The notes under the pieces: model-generated
What the model saw: the letters and a program-made list of their open reading frames with translations, nothing else
Told to the model about the DNA's origin: nothing
Databases searched by the model: none
Part shown: positions 1 through 11,002 of the stretch, in pieces
Layout: each line of letters starts with the position of its first letter
Numbering within the stretch: position 1 is the first letter of the stretch
Assembly: GCA_963921195.1 (NCBI GenBank)
Contig: OY992537.1
Span: 206,918,581-206,982,580, forward strand
Length of the DNA: 64,000 nt
Source: Pegoplata infirma
Lineage: Eukaryota > Arthropoda > Insecta > Diptera > Anthomyiidae
Direction: 5' to 3'
Made by a program: the position numbers and the translations under genes

Positions 1-435
1 CAAAGACAGTGAAGATGATTCTTTCACTGAATTTGATCACATTAAATGGAATGCCCTTAGATCATGGGCTGCAGCAATGACAAAGAGCTAAGCTTTCTCA
101 AAACCTGCATCCACGGTCTTGATGATCTTTGGCCTGGGATGAAGGTAGAGGTCGTCCCTGTTGATCAGGTTCCTTACCAAGCCACAGAGAAGGTACGGAT
201 TCCTACTCCAGTTATAGAGGATGAATCTTTACTTACGCTGCTTAAACACCAAAATAAGGGGCTTGGTTCTGATGATTGGAGAATCATCAGGGGACGGTAA
301 GGATATCTGGCTAAAATCAGCTTAGAGTCCTTGCGCCTTCTGCGTTTCTCCAAAGGCGAAGAGAAGTTCGGGTTGAATCATCTGAAGATGATTCTTCCCA
401 AAGACCAAGCGCAAAAACGACTCCTAGCGGCATGA
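1..435 (+). pseudogene. LINE ORF1, C-terminal part (DUF4780-like), broken
   Basis: The frame from position 64 carries a block with LWPGMKVEVVPVDQVPY, then a valine/proline-rich strand, LLKHQN and DDWRIIRG. This spacing is what I know from the DUF4780 domain of insect LINE ORF1 proteins, an RNA-binding nucleocapsid-like protein of LOA/I-group elements. A TAA at 298-300 interrupts the frame, but reading continues in the same frame (LAKISLESLRLLRFSKGEEK) to a TGA at 433-435, so this is one nonsense mutation and not the natural end. Upstream of about position 65 the coding-like frame is different, which implies a frameshift; the 5' end lies outside the window. The family name rests on pattern memory, not on a search. 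Confidence 0.7.
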
Positions 436-566
436 AGGTGGTGCAGATTTATCTGCATCATTTTGAAGCAGCTACGGATGAATTTCTGCGTTTCACGGAG
501 AGGGACGGAATAGACGTGGCTTTGATTCAAGAACCCTGGTTGCTTGCAAGCACAATTTTCAGATGA
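432..566 (+). pseudogene. LINE ORF2 start, endonuclease N-terminus, truncated
   Basis: ATG at 432 opens a 44-codon frame beginning MKVVQIYLHH and containing GIDVALIQEPW. This is the start of an AP-type endonuclease domain of a LOA-like LINE ORF2; the Glu of QEPW is a catalytic position. Family members usually have Asn where this copy has Tyr after QI, so the catalytic Asn seems lost. The ATG overlaps the ORF1 stop as ATGA. The frame runs into an unrelated dispersed repeat near 553 and stops at 564-566, so the rest of ORF2 is missing. Pseudogene. Confidence 0.7.
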
Positions 567-1850
567 AATTGTGGGGCATTAAAAAAATTGCATGCCTAGA
601 TCATACAAGTGTAAGTCGAAGGGAAGTAGTTTCGTCGGGTTTATATTGGGCCCTTAGTACAATTTAATTCCAAAGTAGTCGTTTTTTGCTCTCTGTCAAG
701 TCATAGTCCAAATATCCTAGAAAAAATTGTAGCAGGACGGGAAAAACTGAAAAAAAATATTAAACAAGTAAAAAAGTTAAATTCGGCCTTGCCGAATGTA
801 GTGATACCCTCCACAATTTCAAAAATATTATTGCAAAACACTTTATTTAAAAGGAAATTACTTTAAAAAAAAAAAAAATTTTGACAAAAAATTTCCGCTA
901 AAAAAAATTTTGGTAAAAAAAATCCGCGATTTTTTTCTTTTTTTGTCAAAAAATATGTTCGTACTTGTTTAAATACCATTTGGTGTTCAATTATGTTCAC
1001 ATATGGCAACCAGAAGCCGAATTAAAGCATTTTGTATTTTTAGGTTATGTTGAATGTACTGAAATTTTTGAGGTGTGCTTACATTTTCGTTCATAACTTT
1101 TGAACCGCTGAACCGATATCGCTCAAATGCAATACCAAACTTCTCGGGAGAACTTCCAATAAATATGTTAAGTTTCAGTCATCTCTGTGCAATATTTTGT
1201 CCGCGACAGCATTTTCCACAGACAGACGGACAGACGGTCAGACGGACATCGCTGTCTTAAAATCGATCGAGCATCATGAATATATATACTTTATGGGGTC
1301 CCAGATCGATATTTCGATGAGTTACAAACAGAATGACAAACTTATATATACCCTCTATCACTAGAGTGGAGGGTATAAAAAGAGAAAGGGAGGCTACACC
1401 ATTTTTATATGTATTAAGTTGTGGAGTACTTCAAAAACTGTAATCGATATCGTTTGCAAATGTAAGTCGAAGAAAGTTTTTTCGTCGTAGGGTTTGTAGT
1501 GGCGCCCTACATAGGGTTCTTAGTACAATTAGTTCCCAAATCAGTCGCTGTTCTCCGTCCAGTCCATGGTGAGCATAGTCCAAATATCCCAGAAAAAAAT
1601 GGTTGATTTTTGTTCTCCGTTAAGTCCATCCTAAAAAAATTTGTTGCAGGACAATTTTCAGATGTACTTGAGAGCATTTTCAAAAATTTCATACCTAGCT
1701 CTTTGCAAATGAAATTCGACGAAAACTATTTTTGTCGTAGGTCTTAAATTGGCGCCCAAGATGGGGCCCGTAGTCAAGCCCAAGGATATCACTCTCCGTC
1801 AAGTCCATGGAGATCATAGTATGAATATCCTGGACACAATTGTTGGAGGA
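553..1850. repeat. Three degenerate copies of a ~200-bp dispersed repeat, interrupted by a fly repeat
   Basis: Three stretches (about 553-745, 1440-1640 and 1641-1850) share the same order of blocks: ACAATTTTCAGATG, a GCAAATG/GTGTAAGTCGAAG block, TTTCGTCGTAGG, TAGTACAATTAGTTCC, CTCCGTCAAGTCCATGG and CATAGTCCAAATATCC. The first and second are separated by the 762-1380 element. The copies are old and diverged; no coding capacity and no clear ends are visible. Confidence 0.55.
762..1380 (+). mobile_element. Fly dispersed repeat family A, copy 1
   Basis: Left end AAACAAGTAA followed by a short hairpin (ATTCGGCCTTGCCGAAT) and GATACCCTCCAC. Right end carries GGACAGACGG, an ATCGATCGAG block, ATATATACTTTATGGGGTCC and a final hairpin ATACCCTCTATCACTAGAG-TGGAGGGTAT. 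The inner ATACCCTCCAC and the terminal GTGGAGGGTAT are inverted. No open reading frame. Other copies in this window: 26832-27963 (minus), 34681-35140 (minus, truncated), 35150-35921, 53085-55342, 58716-61459 and 63440-63690 (minus, internal piece). This family type is common in flies; I do not assign it to a transposon class. Confidence 0.75.
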
Positions 1851-2286
1851 AAAATGGGTGTTTTATTAGACTTCTGTGTTTAGCTTTTGAAAAAAAACTA
1901 AAATGCCCCCTTCAAATGGCAGTTAGAGGGTTCCAAGAAAAGAACCGCCACACAATTTCATAGCAGTCGTTAAACCATTTTTAAGCCCAGATGTGTTTTT
2001 AATATAGCTTTTTTTGACGTTTTCCAAACGCCTTAAAAAAATTAAAAACTTCCGTGGACCATAACAAATAACGCCGAACTGACTTTTCAAGACCCTTTCG
2101 TGATTTTGTCTATTTGATGGTATACTTTCGTATGAAATTACAGCCACCGAGGCTCAAAGCGATGGCCCAAAATTTGTTGAACAGTGTTATTGATCCACGA
2201 TAGATTCTCAGACTTTCTTTGAATGTCTGTCCTTCTGTCAGTGGAAAGTACGGTGCAGTTCAAAGTATACCTTTTGTTATCCGTCA
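1851..2286. other. No gene seen
   Basis: AT-rich sequence between the dispersed repeat and the foldback element. Short frames exist but none has domain-like composition. I see no RNA gene or repeat end. Confidence 0.5.
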
Positions 2287-5200
2287 TCTATATATGGGGG
2301 TTTTCGTGTCAACTGACACAACTTTTGAAAATGATGTCTTCCGATCGGGATGAAATTTGCACCAAGGTTAGTCCTATTGGATAGTAGTTCAGACACAATT
2401 TTTCAACGAGATCGGTCAAGAACTCTCTGAGTTAGAGGGGGTCGAAATTTGACATTTTGGCCAAAGAGGTGTTGATTCTCATCCATGTAACTTCTTACCT
2501 ATTGTTTTTAGCAAATTGTGTCCCAAAAAGTTTAGATAGCGATTTCTTCAGTCTTTCGAAAAAAAAAATATAAAAAAAATAAAAAAATTTTTTTTGATTT
2601 TTTTTCTTAAAAATCCAAAACTTTTTTGACTTTTTCCTCAAATTGGGCCCTTTTTTTTTTTTTTTTTTTTGATTCAAAAGAAAGCTTAGGTGATTTCCTT
2701 TACGAGCTGTGGGGTCGCTTAGTGGGATGCGAGTGGGATATCTATGAAAAAAATTTTTTTTTAACTTTGGAACACAAAAAACGGTTCTTCAATTTGCACT
2801 ATTAGGCGTGGGATAGCTAACCAGTTTTCGATTTCGACCCGCGATACCCTCTAATTTTTTTAAGGTTCGAAAAAGAAAGCACGAGCCAAAAAATGGGGGC
2901 GGTGCACAGTGCCACATTTGGCCATTCTAGGACGACAAAAATCCAATTTTATTTATATTGACTAGAAATTCGGTATAAATGTTCGTTTTGACTTCAAAAA
3001 AAACATTATGAAAAATATGGGAGGCCACTTAACGGCCACGCCCACTTTTTAAAAAATTTTTAATTTTGGTTGTAATTTCTTTAAACTTGGTATATATACT
3101 CTCAAGGACTGTAGAAGTAATATCACAAAAAAAGGGGGCGGTCAGACAACTGCCACACCCACTTTTTAAAAATATGTTTAAAAAATATGTTAAAACAAGG
3201 TTTTCATATCGTCCCACTGTAGTCGGCGTCGCAGACGGTCGCAAAAGTTAGCCGTTGAAATAAGTACTATGGATATTGGTCAATATGTCTGAAAAAGTCC
3301 GGCGACCAATAGAGACCAAACACAAAAGTTCTATTCCATCCAAAAAAATAAATATATAATTTTCATTTCAAAAATTTTTATTATGTTAAAAATTTAATAA
3401 AAAATAGAAAAAAAAATTTAAAAAAAGAGGAAAAGATATGACTTAAAGCCTTTAAATATCCTTTAAAATTACCAAAAAAGAGTATATAAATATCTTTTTT
3501 TGTTAAAAAGTTACAACCGTTTAAAATCGACTTAATTAATGCGAAATAATGAACACTACTTTCAGGATTTTACAAGATGCAACTTTATGCACCCACATCT
3601 TAATAACGAATAGAATTATGGTTCTACTATGAGTATTTCCGTGTTTTTAGGAATCTTTTATAATACATACAAACAAATCATAAAAATCGGGGAACTTTTT
3701 TTTTTTTATTTTTGTCGTGCTAGATTGGCCAAATGTGGCACTGTGCGGTGAGGAGGGGCCATATGGCCCCTCATTGGGGTCAAAGTTGGGCGTAAAGAGG
3801 TAAAAATCCTTAAAAAGCCCCAAAACTCCCCTAGAAACGCCCCTGGAGGGGTGCAATGTGAGACCGACCTCCAATAATTTTCTGCCCCCAACATTTTTCT
3901 TGAACATACCTTACCCCTATTTCCACTTCCTAAGGGGGCTCCCATACAAAACATTTTTAAAAAATTTGATCCTACCATTCTAACTTACCCTAAAGTGCCC
4001 CTAGTGGGGCCAAATGTATGACCGACCTCCATTATTTTATTAATTCCAACATTTTTTGCAAACATACCTACAATGTATCTTTAACCCTTAAGGTGGTCCC
4101 CATACATTTCTTTTATTTTTTATAAATTTGTTTTATTAAACCAGCTCCTACCGCCCCTACCGTGCCTCCTAGAGAGGCAAAAATTACGACCAACCCCCAT
4201 TATTTTTTAGCTACCAACATTTTGTCCGAACATCATAACACCCTATCTCCACTCCCTAAGGGGCTCCCATACATTATAAAAACATGTATTTTTAAAAACT
4301 AATAAAAAAATAAAAAAAATGTATGGGGACCCCCTTAAGAGTTGAAAATAAAGGGTAGGTATATTCTAAGAAAATGTTGGAGTTGAAAAAATATTGGGGG
4401 TCGGTCATACATTTTACATCTCTAGGGGCACCCTATGGACAGTTAGAGCGGTAGGAGCAAATTTTATAAAAATGTCATTTTGTATGGGAGCCCCCTTAGG
4501 AAGTGGAAATAGGGGTAAGGTATGTTCAAGAAAAATGTTGGGGGCAGAAAATTATTGGAGGTCGGTCTCACATTGCACCCCTCCAAAGACGTTTCTAGGG
4601 GAGTTTTGGGGCTTTTTGAGGATTTTTACCTCTTTACGCCCAACTTTGACCCCAATGAGGGGCCATATGGCCCCTCCCCACCGCCCCCATTTTTTGGCTC
4701 GTGCTTTCTTTTTCGAACCTTAAAAAAATTAGAGGGTATCGCGGGTCGAAATCGAAAACTGGTTAGCTATCCCACGCCTAATAGTGCAAATTGAAGAACC
4801 GTTTTTTGTGTTCCAAAGTTAAAAAAAAAATTTTTTCATAGATATCCCACTCGCATCCCACTAAGCGACCCCACAGCTCTTAAAGGAAATCACCTAAGCT
4901 TTCTTTTGAATAAAAAAAAAAAAAAAAAAAATGGGCCCAATTTGAGGAAAAAGTCAAAAAAGTTTTGGATTTTTAAGAAAAAAAATCAAAAAAAAATTTT
5001 TTATTTTTTTTATATTTTTTTTTCGAAAGACTGAAGAAATAGCTATCTAAGCTCTTTGGGACACATTTTGGTAAAAACAATAGGTAAGAAGTTACATGGA
5101 TGAGAATCAACACCTCTTTGGCCAAAATGTCAAATTTCGACCCCCTCTAACTCAGAGAGTTCTTGACCGATCTCGTTGAAAAATTGTGTCTGAACTACTA

Positions 5201-5292
5201 TCCAATAGGACTAACCTTGGTGCAAATCTCATCCCGATCGGAAGACATCGGTTTCAAAAGTTGTGTCAGTTGACACGAAAACCCCCATATAT
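2287..5292. mobile_element. Large foldback (long inverted repeat) element, ~3 kb
   Basis: The left arm (2287-2904 plus about 3746-4295) and the right arm (about 4305-5292) are reverse complements over nearly their whole length. Outer landmarks are TATATGGGGGTTTTCGTGTC at 2291 and its complement at about 5270; inner landmarks are AGGGGCCATATGGCCCC in both arms. The apex is near 4300. The left arm is interrupted by the 2905-3745 element. The inner part of the arms contains ~130-bp subunits (GACCGACCTCC, CCAACATTTTT, CTCCACTCCCTAAGG) shared with the foldbacks at 58361-58715 and 61464-63190. No transposase gene. The right edge runs straight into a Helitron-like start through a shared CATATATA. 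Confidence 0.8.
2905..3745. mobile_element. Transib-like non-autonomous element, 841 bp
   Basis: Both ends carry the inverted repeat CACAGTGCCACATTTGGCC, followed by TCTAG and ACGACAAAAA, about 38 bp with few mismatches. It is flanked by a direct 5-bp duplication CGGTG (2900-2904 and 3746-3750). The same site in the opposite foldback arm (about 4674-4690) lacks the insertion and has a single CGGTG, which gives an internal empty-site control. A TIR beginning CACAGTG plus a 5-bp GC-rich duplication fits the Transib superfamily, whose ends resemble the RAG recombination heptamer. No transposase frame is present. The class assignment rests on the ends only; a CACTA-like (CMC) element is the alternative but would usually give 2-3 bp duplications. 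Confidence 0.7.
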
Positions 5293-5371
5293 AAAAGAGT
5301 AATGTGACTGACTGACTGACTGACTGACTTATATACTCATTCATCATCGCCCAGCCCAAACCGCTGAAGCT

Positions 5372-6235
5372 AGAGACTTGAAATTTGGACTGTAGGTCCA
5401 CCTCCCGGAATATAGATCCACTAAGGCTGGATTTTTGCCAATGTTGATTCAAAGGGGGTAAAAAGGGTAAAAAACTGTACTTTTGGTACTTTTTATATCT
5501 CCTGAAATAATGGTCATAGAGACTTGAAATTTGGACTGTATGTTCACCTCCCGGAATATAAATCCAGTATAGCCGGATTTTTCCCAATGTTGATTCTAAG
5601 GGGACAAAAAGGGTAAAAAACTGTACTTTTGGTACTTTTTATATCTCCTGAAATAATGGTCACAGAGACTTGAAATTTGGACTGTATGTTCAACTCCTGG
5701 AATATAGATTCAGTAAGGCCGGATTTTTGCCAATGTTGATTCTAAGGGGGTAAAAAGGGTTAAAAACTGTACTTTTGGTACTTTTTATATCTCCTGAAAT
5801 AATGGTCACTGAAACTTGAAATTTGGACTGTATGTTCACCTCCCGGAATATAGATCCAGTGAGGCTAGATTTTTGCCAATGTTGATTCTAAGGGGGTAAA
5901 AAGGGTAAAAAACTGTACTTTTGGTACTTTTTATATCTCCTGAAATAATGGTCATAGAGACTTGAAATTTGGACTGTATGTTCACCTCCCGGAATATAGA
6001 TCCAGTATGACCGGATTTTTGCCAATGTTGATTCTAAGAGGACAAAAAGGGTAAAAAACTGTACTTTTGGTACCTTTTATATTTTCTTAAATAATGGTCC
6101 TAGAAACTTAAAATTTGCAATGTAGGTTCACCTCCCGGAAAAAATATTCACCAAGGCTGGGTTTTTGCCAATGTTGACTCTACGGGGGTAAAATGAAAAA
6201 AAGTGTACCTTTGGTACTTTTTTTAATTTATTGAA
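5372..6235 (+). repeat. 146-bp tandem repeat array 1
   Basis: AGAGACTTGAAATTTGGACT recurs at 5372, 5518, 5664, 5810 and 5956, a period of exactly 146 bp, with a sixth, more diverged unit to about 6235. Each unit contains CACCTCCCGGAATATAGATC, GGATTTTTGCCAATGTTGAT, TACTTTTGGTACTTTTTATA and CCTGAAATAATGGTCA. The units contain stop codons in all frames I checked and look non-coding. From 5492 on, the array is nearly identical to 10110-10862. Confidence 0.9.
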
Positions 6236-6241
6236 ATAATG

Positions 6242-6369
6242 GTACCTTTTATAAAAAGTACATTTTATAAAAAGTACCTTTTATAAAAAGTACCTTTTAT
6301 AAAAAGTACCTTTTATAAAAAGTACCTTTTATAAAAAGTTCCTTTTATAAAAAGTACCTTTTATAACCT
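6242..6369. repeat. 16-bp tandem repeat, copy 1
   Basis: About eight units of ACCTTTTATAAAAAGT, each almost its own reverse complement, bridging the 146-bp array and the pentanucleotide array. One unit has a TTCC variant. A second copy lies at 10863-11002. Confidence 0.85.
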
Positions 6370-7400
6370 TACCTTACCTTACCTTACCTTACCTTACCTT
6401 ACCTTACCTTACCTTACCTTACCTTACCTTACCTTACCTTACCTTACCTTACCTTACCTTACCTTACCTTACCTTACCTTACCTTACCTTACCTTACCTT
6501 ACCTTACCTTACCTTACCTTACCTTACCTTACCTTACCTTACCTTACCTTACCTTACCTTACCTTACCTTACCTTACCTTACCTTACCTTACCTTACCTT
6601 ACCTTACCTTACCTTACCTTACCTTACCTTACCTTACCTTACCTTACCTTACCTTACCTTACCTTACCTTACCTTACCTTACCTTACCTTACCTTACCTT
6701 ACCTTACCTTACCTTACCTTACCTTACCTTACCTTACCTTACCTTACCTTACCTTACCTTACCTTACCTTACCTTACCTTACCTTACCTTACCTTACCTT
6801 ACCTTACCTTACCTTACCTTACCTTACCTTACCTTACCTTACCTTACCTTACCTTACCTTACCTTACCTTACCTTACCTTACCTTACCTTACCTTACCTT
6901 ACCTTACCTTACCTTACCTTACCTTACCTTACCTTACCTTACCTTACCTTACCTTACCTTACCTTACCTTACCTTACCTTACCTTACCTTACCTTACCTT
7001 ACCTTACCTTACCTTACCTTACCTTACCTTACCTTACCTTACCTTACCTTACCTTACCTTACCTTACCTTACCTTACCTTACCTTACCTTACCTTACCTT
7101 ACCTTACCTTACCTTACCTTACCTTACCTTACCTTACCTTACCTTACCTTACCTTACCTTACCTTACCTTACCTTACCTTACCTTACCTTACCTTACCTT
7201 ACCTTACCTTACCTTACCTTACCTTACCTTACCTTACCTTACCTTACCTTACCTTACCTTACCTTACCTTACCTTACCTTACCTTACCTTACCTTACCTT
7301 ACCTTACCTTACCTTACCTTACCTTACCTTACCTTACCTTACCTTACCTTACCTTACCTTACCTTACCTTACCTTACCTTACCTTACCTTACCTTACCTT
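6370..7400. repeat. (CCTTA)n / (TAAGG)n pentanucleotide satellite, array 1
   Basis: Over 1 kb of uninterrupted ACCTT repeat, about 206 units with no variant visible. The motif on the complementary strand is TAAGG; this differs from the insect telomere repeat TTAGG. Confidence 0.97.
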
Positions 7401-8171
7401 AAAAAACTTAAAATTGGGTAAGGTTCGCCTCTCGGAAAATAAAGGGATTAAAAGGAATAAAAAAGTGTACTTATTTATTTCCTGATATAATGGTCCCAGA
7501 AACTTAAAATTTGGAATGTAAAATCCTTCGGTGAAAAAAGAGATTGGGAAAAGTTCTTTTTGGAAATTCCGTTTCTTAACGGGGATAAAAAGTACTTTTA
7601 ATATTTGCTGAAACAATGATCCTAGATAATTGATATATGGATTGTAGGATCCTTCGGTGAAGAAAAAACATTCTGGAAGAGGTACTTTTTTTAAATTCCG
7701 TTTCAAATGGGGGTAATAAAGTGTACTTTTGGTACTTTTTTTGTTCCTATAATAATGACCTTAGAAGATAGGGATGGAATTGGAATTGAAATGGCGTAGA
7801 ACGGGGAACAATATGAAATAGAGCAGGGAACAATATGGAATGATATTTTCAACTCAAATTTTTGGTGTTTAGCTTTTTTTACTCCATATTTTTTTTATTC
7901 CAATTTCTTTTTTCACTGAAATATTTATTCACTCAAAATCCAAAATCCCGACATAAGGGCTCGAAAATTGTCATTATATTTTTCCCCCGGAACGAACATG
8001 ATAACGAACCAGCAAAGTTATTCAAATTTTATTGTTTAAATTATTCATTGAAATATTTTTATATGGAAGACTTAAACGTCCACAAGTAAATAATACAAAG
8101 ACTACGTAGGGGAATTTTTTTGAAATCGATAGAATAATTCTGATCCTTCTATTATCCGGTATTCAATACAA
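7401..8171. other. 3' block of Helitron 1: decayed 146-bp units then unique sequence
   Basis: The first ~340 bp are heavily diverged 146-bp-like units (CCTCTCGGAAAAT, CCTGATATAATGG, AAACTTAAAATTTGGAATGT). From about 7745 a unique block follows (GATGGAATTGGAATTGAAATG, CCCGACATAAGGGCTCG), repeated at about 11885-12295. No gene. Confidence 0.6.
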
Positions 8172-8202
8172 CCGGTAACGAAGTACCGGGATTGTAAGCT
8201 AG
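8172..8202 (+). terminator. Helitron 3' terminus of element 1 (hairpin + CTAG)
   Basis: CCGGTA-ACGAAG-TACCGG forms a 6-bp stem with a 6-nt loop, then GATTGTAAG, then CTAG at 8199-8202. This is the rolling-circle termination signal of Helitrons, not a transcription terminator. The next base starts the TC of the following element. Confidence 0.75.
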
Positions 8203-8320
8203 TCTATATATATAAAAGAGTAATGTGACTGACTGACTGACTGACTGACTGACTGACTGACTGACTGACTGACTGACTGATATACTCATTCATCATCGCC
8301 CAGCCCAAACCGCTGAAGCT

Positions 8321-9148
8321 AGAGACTTGAAATTTGGACTGTAGGTCCACCTCCCGGAATATAGATCCACTAAGGCTGGATTTTTGCCAATGTTGATTCT
8401 AAGGGGGTAAAAAGGGTAAAAAACTGTACTTTTGGTACTTTTTATATCTCCTGAAATAATGGTCATAGAGACTTGAAATTTGGACTGTATGTTCACCTCC
8501 CGGAAAATAGATCCAGTAAGGCCGGATTTTTGCCAATGTTGATTCTAAGGGGGTAAAAAGGGTAAAAACCCGTACTTTTGGTACTTTTTATATCTCAATA
8601 AATAATGGTCACAGAAACTTGAAATTTAAACTGTATGTTCACCTCCCGGAATATAGATCCAGAAAGGCTGGATTTTTGCCAATGTTGATTCTAAGGGGGT
8701 AAAAGGGGTAAAAAACTGTACTTTTGGTACTTTTTATATCTCCTGAAATAATGGCCATAGAGACTTGATATTTGGACTGTATGTTCACCTCCCGGAAAAT
8801 AGATCCAGTAAGGCCGGATTTTTGCCAATGTTGATTCTAAGGGGGTAAAAAGGGTAAAAACCCGTACTTTTGGTACTTTTTATATCTCAATAAATAATGG
8901 TCACAGAAACTTGAAATTTAAACTGTATGTTCACCTCCCGGAATATAGATCCAGTAAGGCTGGATTTTTGCCAATGTTGATTCTAAGGGGGTAAAAAGGG
9001 TAAAAAACTGTACTTTTGGTACTTTTTATATCTCCTGAAATAGTGGTCATAGAGACTTGAAATTTGGACTGTATGTTCAACTCCTGGAATATAGATCCAG
9101 TAAGGCCGGATTTTTGCCAATGTTGATTCTAAGGGGGTAAAAAGGGTA
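8321..9148 (+). repeat. 146-bp tandem repeat array 2 with 292-bp higher-order units
   Basis: Units start at 8321, 8467, 8613 and so on. Two variants alternate: one with GGAAAATAGATCCAGTAAGG and AAAACCCGTAC, the other with GAATATAGATCCAG and AAAAACTGTAC plus CTCAATAAATAATGG in the pair. The pair at 8467-8758 is repeated at 8759-9050, so the array evolved by duplication of dimers. Confidence 0.85.
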
Positions 9149-10110
9149 AGGTAAGGGTACCTTACCTTACCTTACCTTACCTTACCTTACCTTACCTTAC
9201 CTTACCTTACCTTACCTTACCTTACCTTACCTTACCTTACCTTACCTTACCTTACCTTACCTTACCTTACCTTACCTTACCTTACCTTACCTTACCTTAC
9301 CTTACCTTACCTTACCTTACCTTACCTTACCTTACCTTACCTTACCTTACCTTACCTTACCTTACCTTACCTTACCTTACCTTACCTTACCTTACCTTAC
9401 CTTACCTTACCTTACCTTACCTTACCTTACCTTACCTTACCTTACCTTACCTTACCTTACCTTACCTTACCTTACCTTACCTTACCTTACCTTACCTTAC
9501 CTTACCTTACCTTACCTTACCTTACCTTACCTTACCTTACCTTACCTTACCTTACCTTACCTTACCTTACCTTACCTTACCTTACCTTACCTTACCTTAC
9601 CTTACCTTACCTTACCTTACCTTACCTTACCTTACCTTACCTTACCTTACCTTACCTTACCTTACCTTACCTTACCTTACCTTACCTTACCTTACCTTAC
9701 CTTACCTTACCTTACCTTACCTTACCTTACCTTACCTTACCTTACCTTACCTTACCTTACCTTACCTTACCTTACCTTACCTTACCTTACCTTACCTTAC
9801 CTTACCTTACCTTACCTTACCTTACCTTACCTTACCTTACCTTACCTTACCTTACCTTACCTTACCTTACCTTACCTTACCTTACCTTACCTTACCTTAC
9901 CTTACCTTACCTTACCTTACCTTACCTTACCTTACCTTACCTTACCTTACCTTACCTTACCTTACCTTACCTTACCTTACCTTACCTTACCTTACCTTAC
10001 CTTACCTTACCTTACCTTACCTTACCTTACCTTACCTTACCTTACCTTACCTTACCTTACCTTACCTTACCTTACCTTACCTTACCTTACCTTACCTTAC
10101 CTTACCTTAC
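9149..10110. repeat. (CCTTA)n satellite, array 2, with strand switch at its left edge
   Basis: About 950 bp of pure ACCTT repeat. Its left edge reads GGTAAGGTAAGGGTACC and then CTTACCTTACC, so two units in TAAGG orientation are followed by the CCTTA run, a near-palindromic switch point. Confidence 0.95.
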
Positions 10111-10862
10111 TTTTTATATCTCCTGAAATAATGGTCATAGAGACTTGAAATTTGGACTGTATGTTCACCTCCCGGAATATAAATCCAGTATAGCCGGATT
10201 TTTCCCAATGTTGATTCTAAGGGGACAAAAAGGGTAAAAAACTGTACTTTTGGTACTTTTTATATCTCCTGAAATAATGGTCACAGAGACTTGAAATTTG
10301 GACTGTATGTTCAACTCCTGGAATATAGATTCAGTAAGGCCGGATTTTTGCCAATGTTGATTCTAAGGGGGTAAAAAGGGTTAAAAACTGTACTTTTGGT
10401 ACTTTTTATATCTCCTGAAATAATGGTCACTGAAACTTGAAATTTGGACTGTATGTTCACCTCCCGGAATATAGATCCAGTGAGGCTAGATTTTTGCCAA
10501 TGTTGATTCTAAGGGGGTAAAAAGGGTAAAAAACTGTACTTTTGGTACTTTTTATATCTCCTGAAATAATGGTCATAGAGACTTGAAATTTGGACTGTAT
10601 GTTCACCTCCCGGAATATAGATCCAGTATGACCGGATTTTTGCCAATGTTGATTCTAAGAGGACAAAAAGGGTAAAAAACTGTACTTTTGGTACCTTTTA
10701 TATTTTCTTAAATAATGGTCCTAGAAACTTAAAATTTGCAATGTAGGTTCACCTCCCGGAAAAAATATTCACCAAGGCTGGGTTTTTGCCAATGTTGACT
10801 CTACGGGGGTAAAATGAAAAAAAGTGTACCTTTGGTACTTTTTTTAATTTATTGAAATAATG
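10111..10862 (+). repeat. 146-bp tandem repeat array 3
   Basis: Same phase and variants as 5492-6240 (for example TATAAATCCAGTATAGCC, GACAAAAAGGG and the decayed last unit). The match looks almost exact, which makes a recent segmental duplication or gene conversion between the two Helitrons likely. Confidence 0.9.
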
Positions 10863-11002
10863 GTACCTTTTATAAAAAGTACATTTTATAAAAAGTACCT
10901 TTTATAAAAAGTACCTTTTATAAAAAGTACCTTTTATAAAAAGTACCTTTTATAAAAAGTTCCTTTTATAAAAAGTACCTTTTATAAAAAGTACCTTTTA
11001 TA
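10863..11002. repeat. 16-bp tandem repeat, copy 2
   Basis: ACCTTTTATAAAAAGT units as at 6242-6369 with one extra unit and the same TTCC variant. Confidence 0.85.

Larger units (their letters stand above)
5288..8202 (+). mobile_element. Helitron-like non-autonomous element 1 (satellite-filled)
   Basis: The 3' end is typical of a Helitron: a hairpin at 8172-8189, a 9-nt spacer and the terminal CTAG at 8199-8202, followed by T. The 5' part ATATATAAAAGAGTAATG plus a GACT microsatellite (about 5306-5330) matches the 5' end of the next element at 8203, but the leading TC is missing because the start fuses with the foldback edge. The interior holds 146-bp tandem units, 16-bp units and (TAAGG)n, then a unique 3' block (about 7745-8202). 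No Rep/helicase gene, so non-autonomous. Confidence 0.7.

Noticed and set aside
3647..4794. Frames of 86-109 codons with MFKKNVGGRKLLEVG-type sequence on both strands
   Set aside because: They fall in the two complementary arms of the foldback and mirror each other; proline/glycine content comes from GC-rich subunits.
5198..5587. 129-codon minus-strand frame
   Set aside because: Crosses the foldback-Helitron junction and the GACT and 146-bp repeats; sequence is repeat translation.
7389..7706. 105-codon minus-strand frame, with a relative at 11473-11796
   Set aside because: The pair is explained by the Helitron duplication, and the sequence is decayed 146-bp repeat; similarity does not show protein-level selection.
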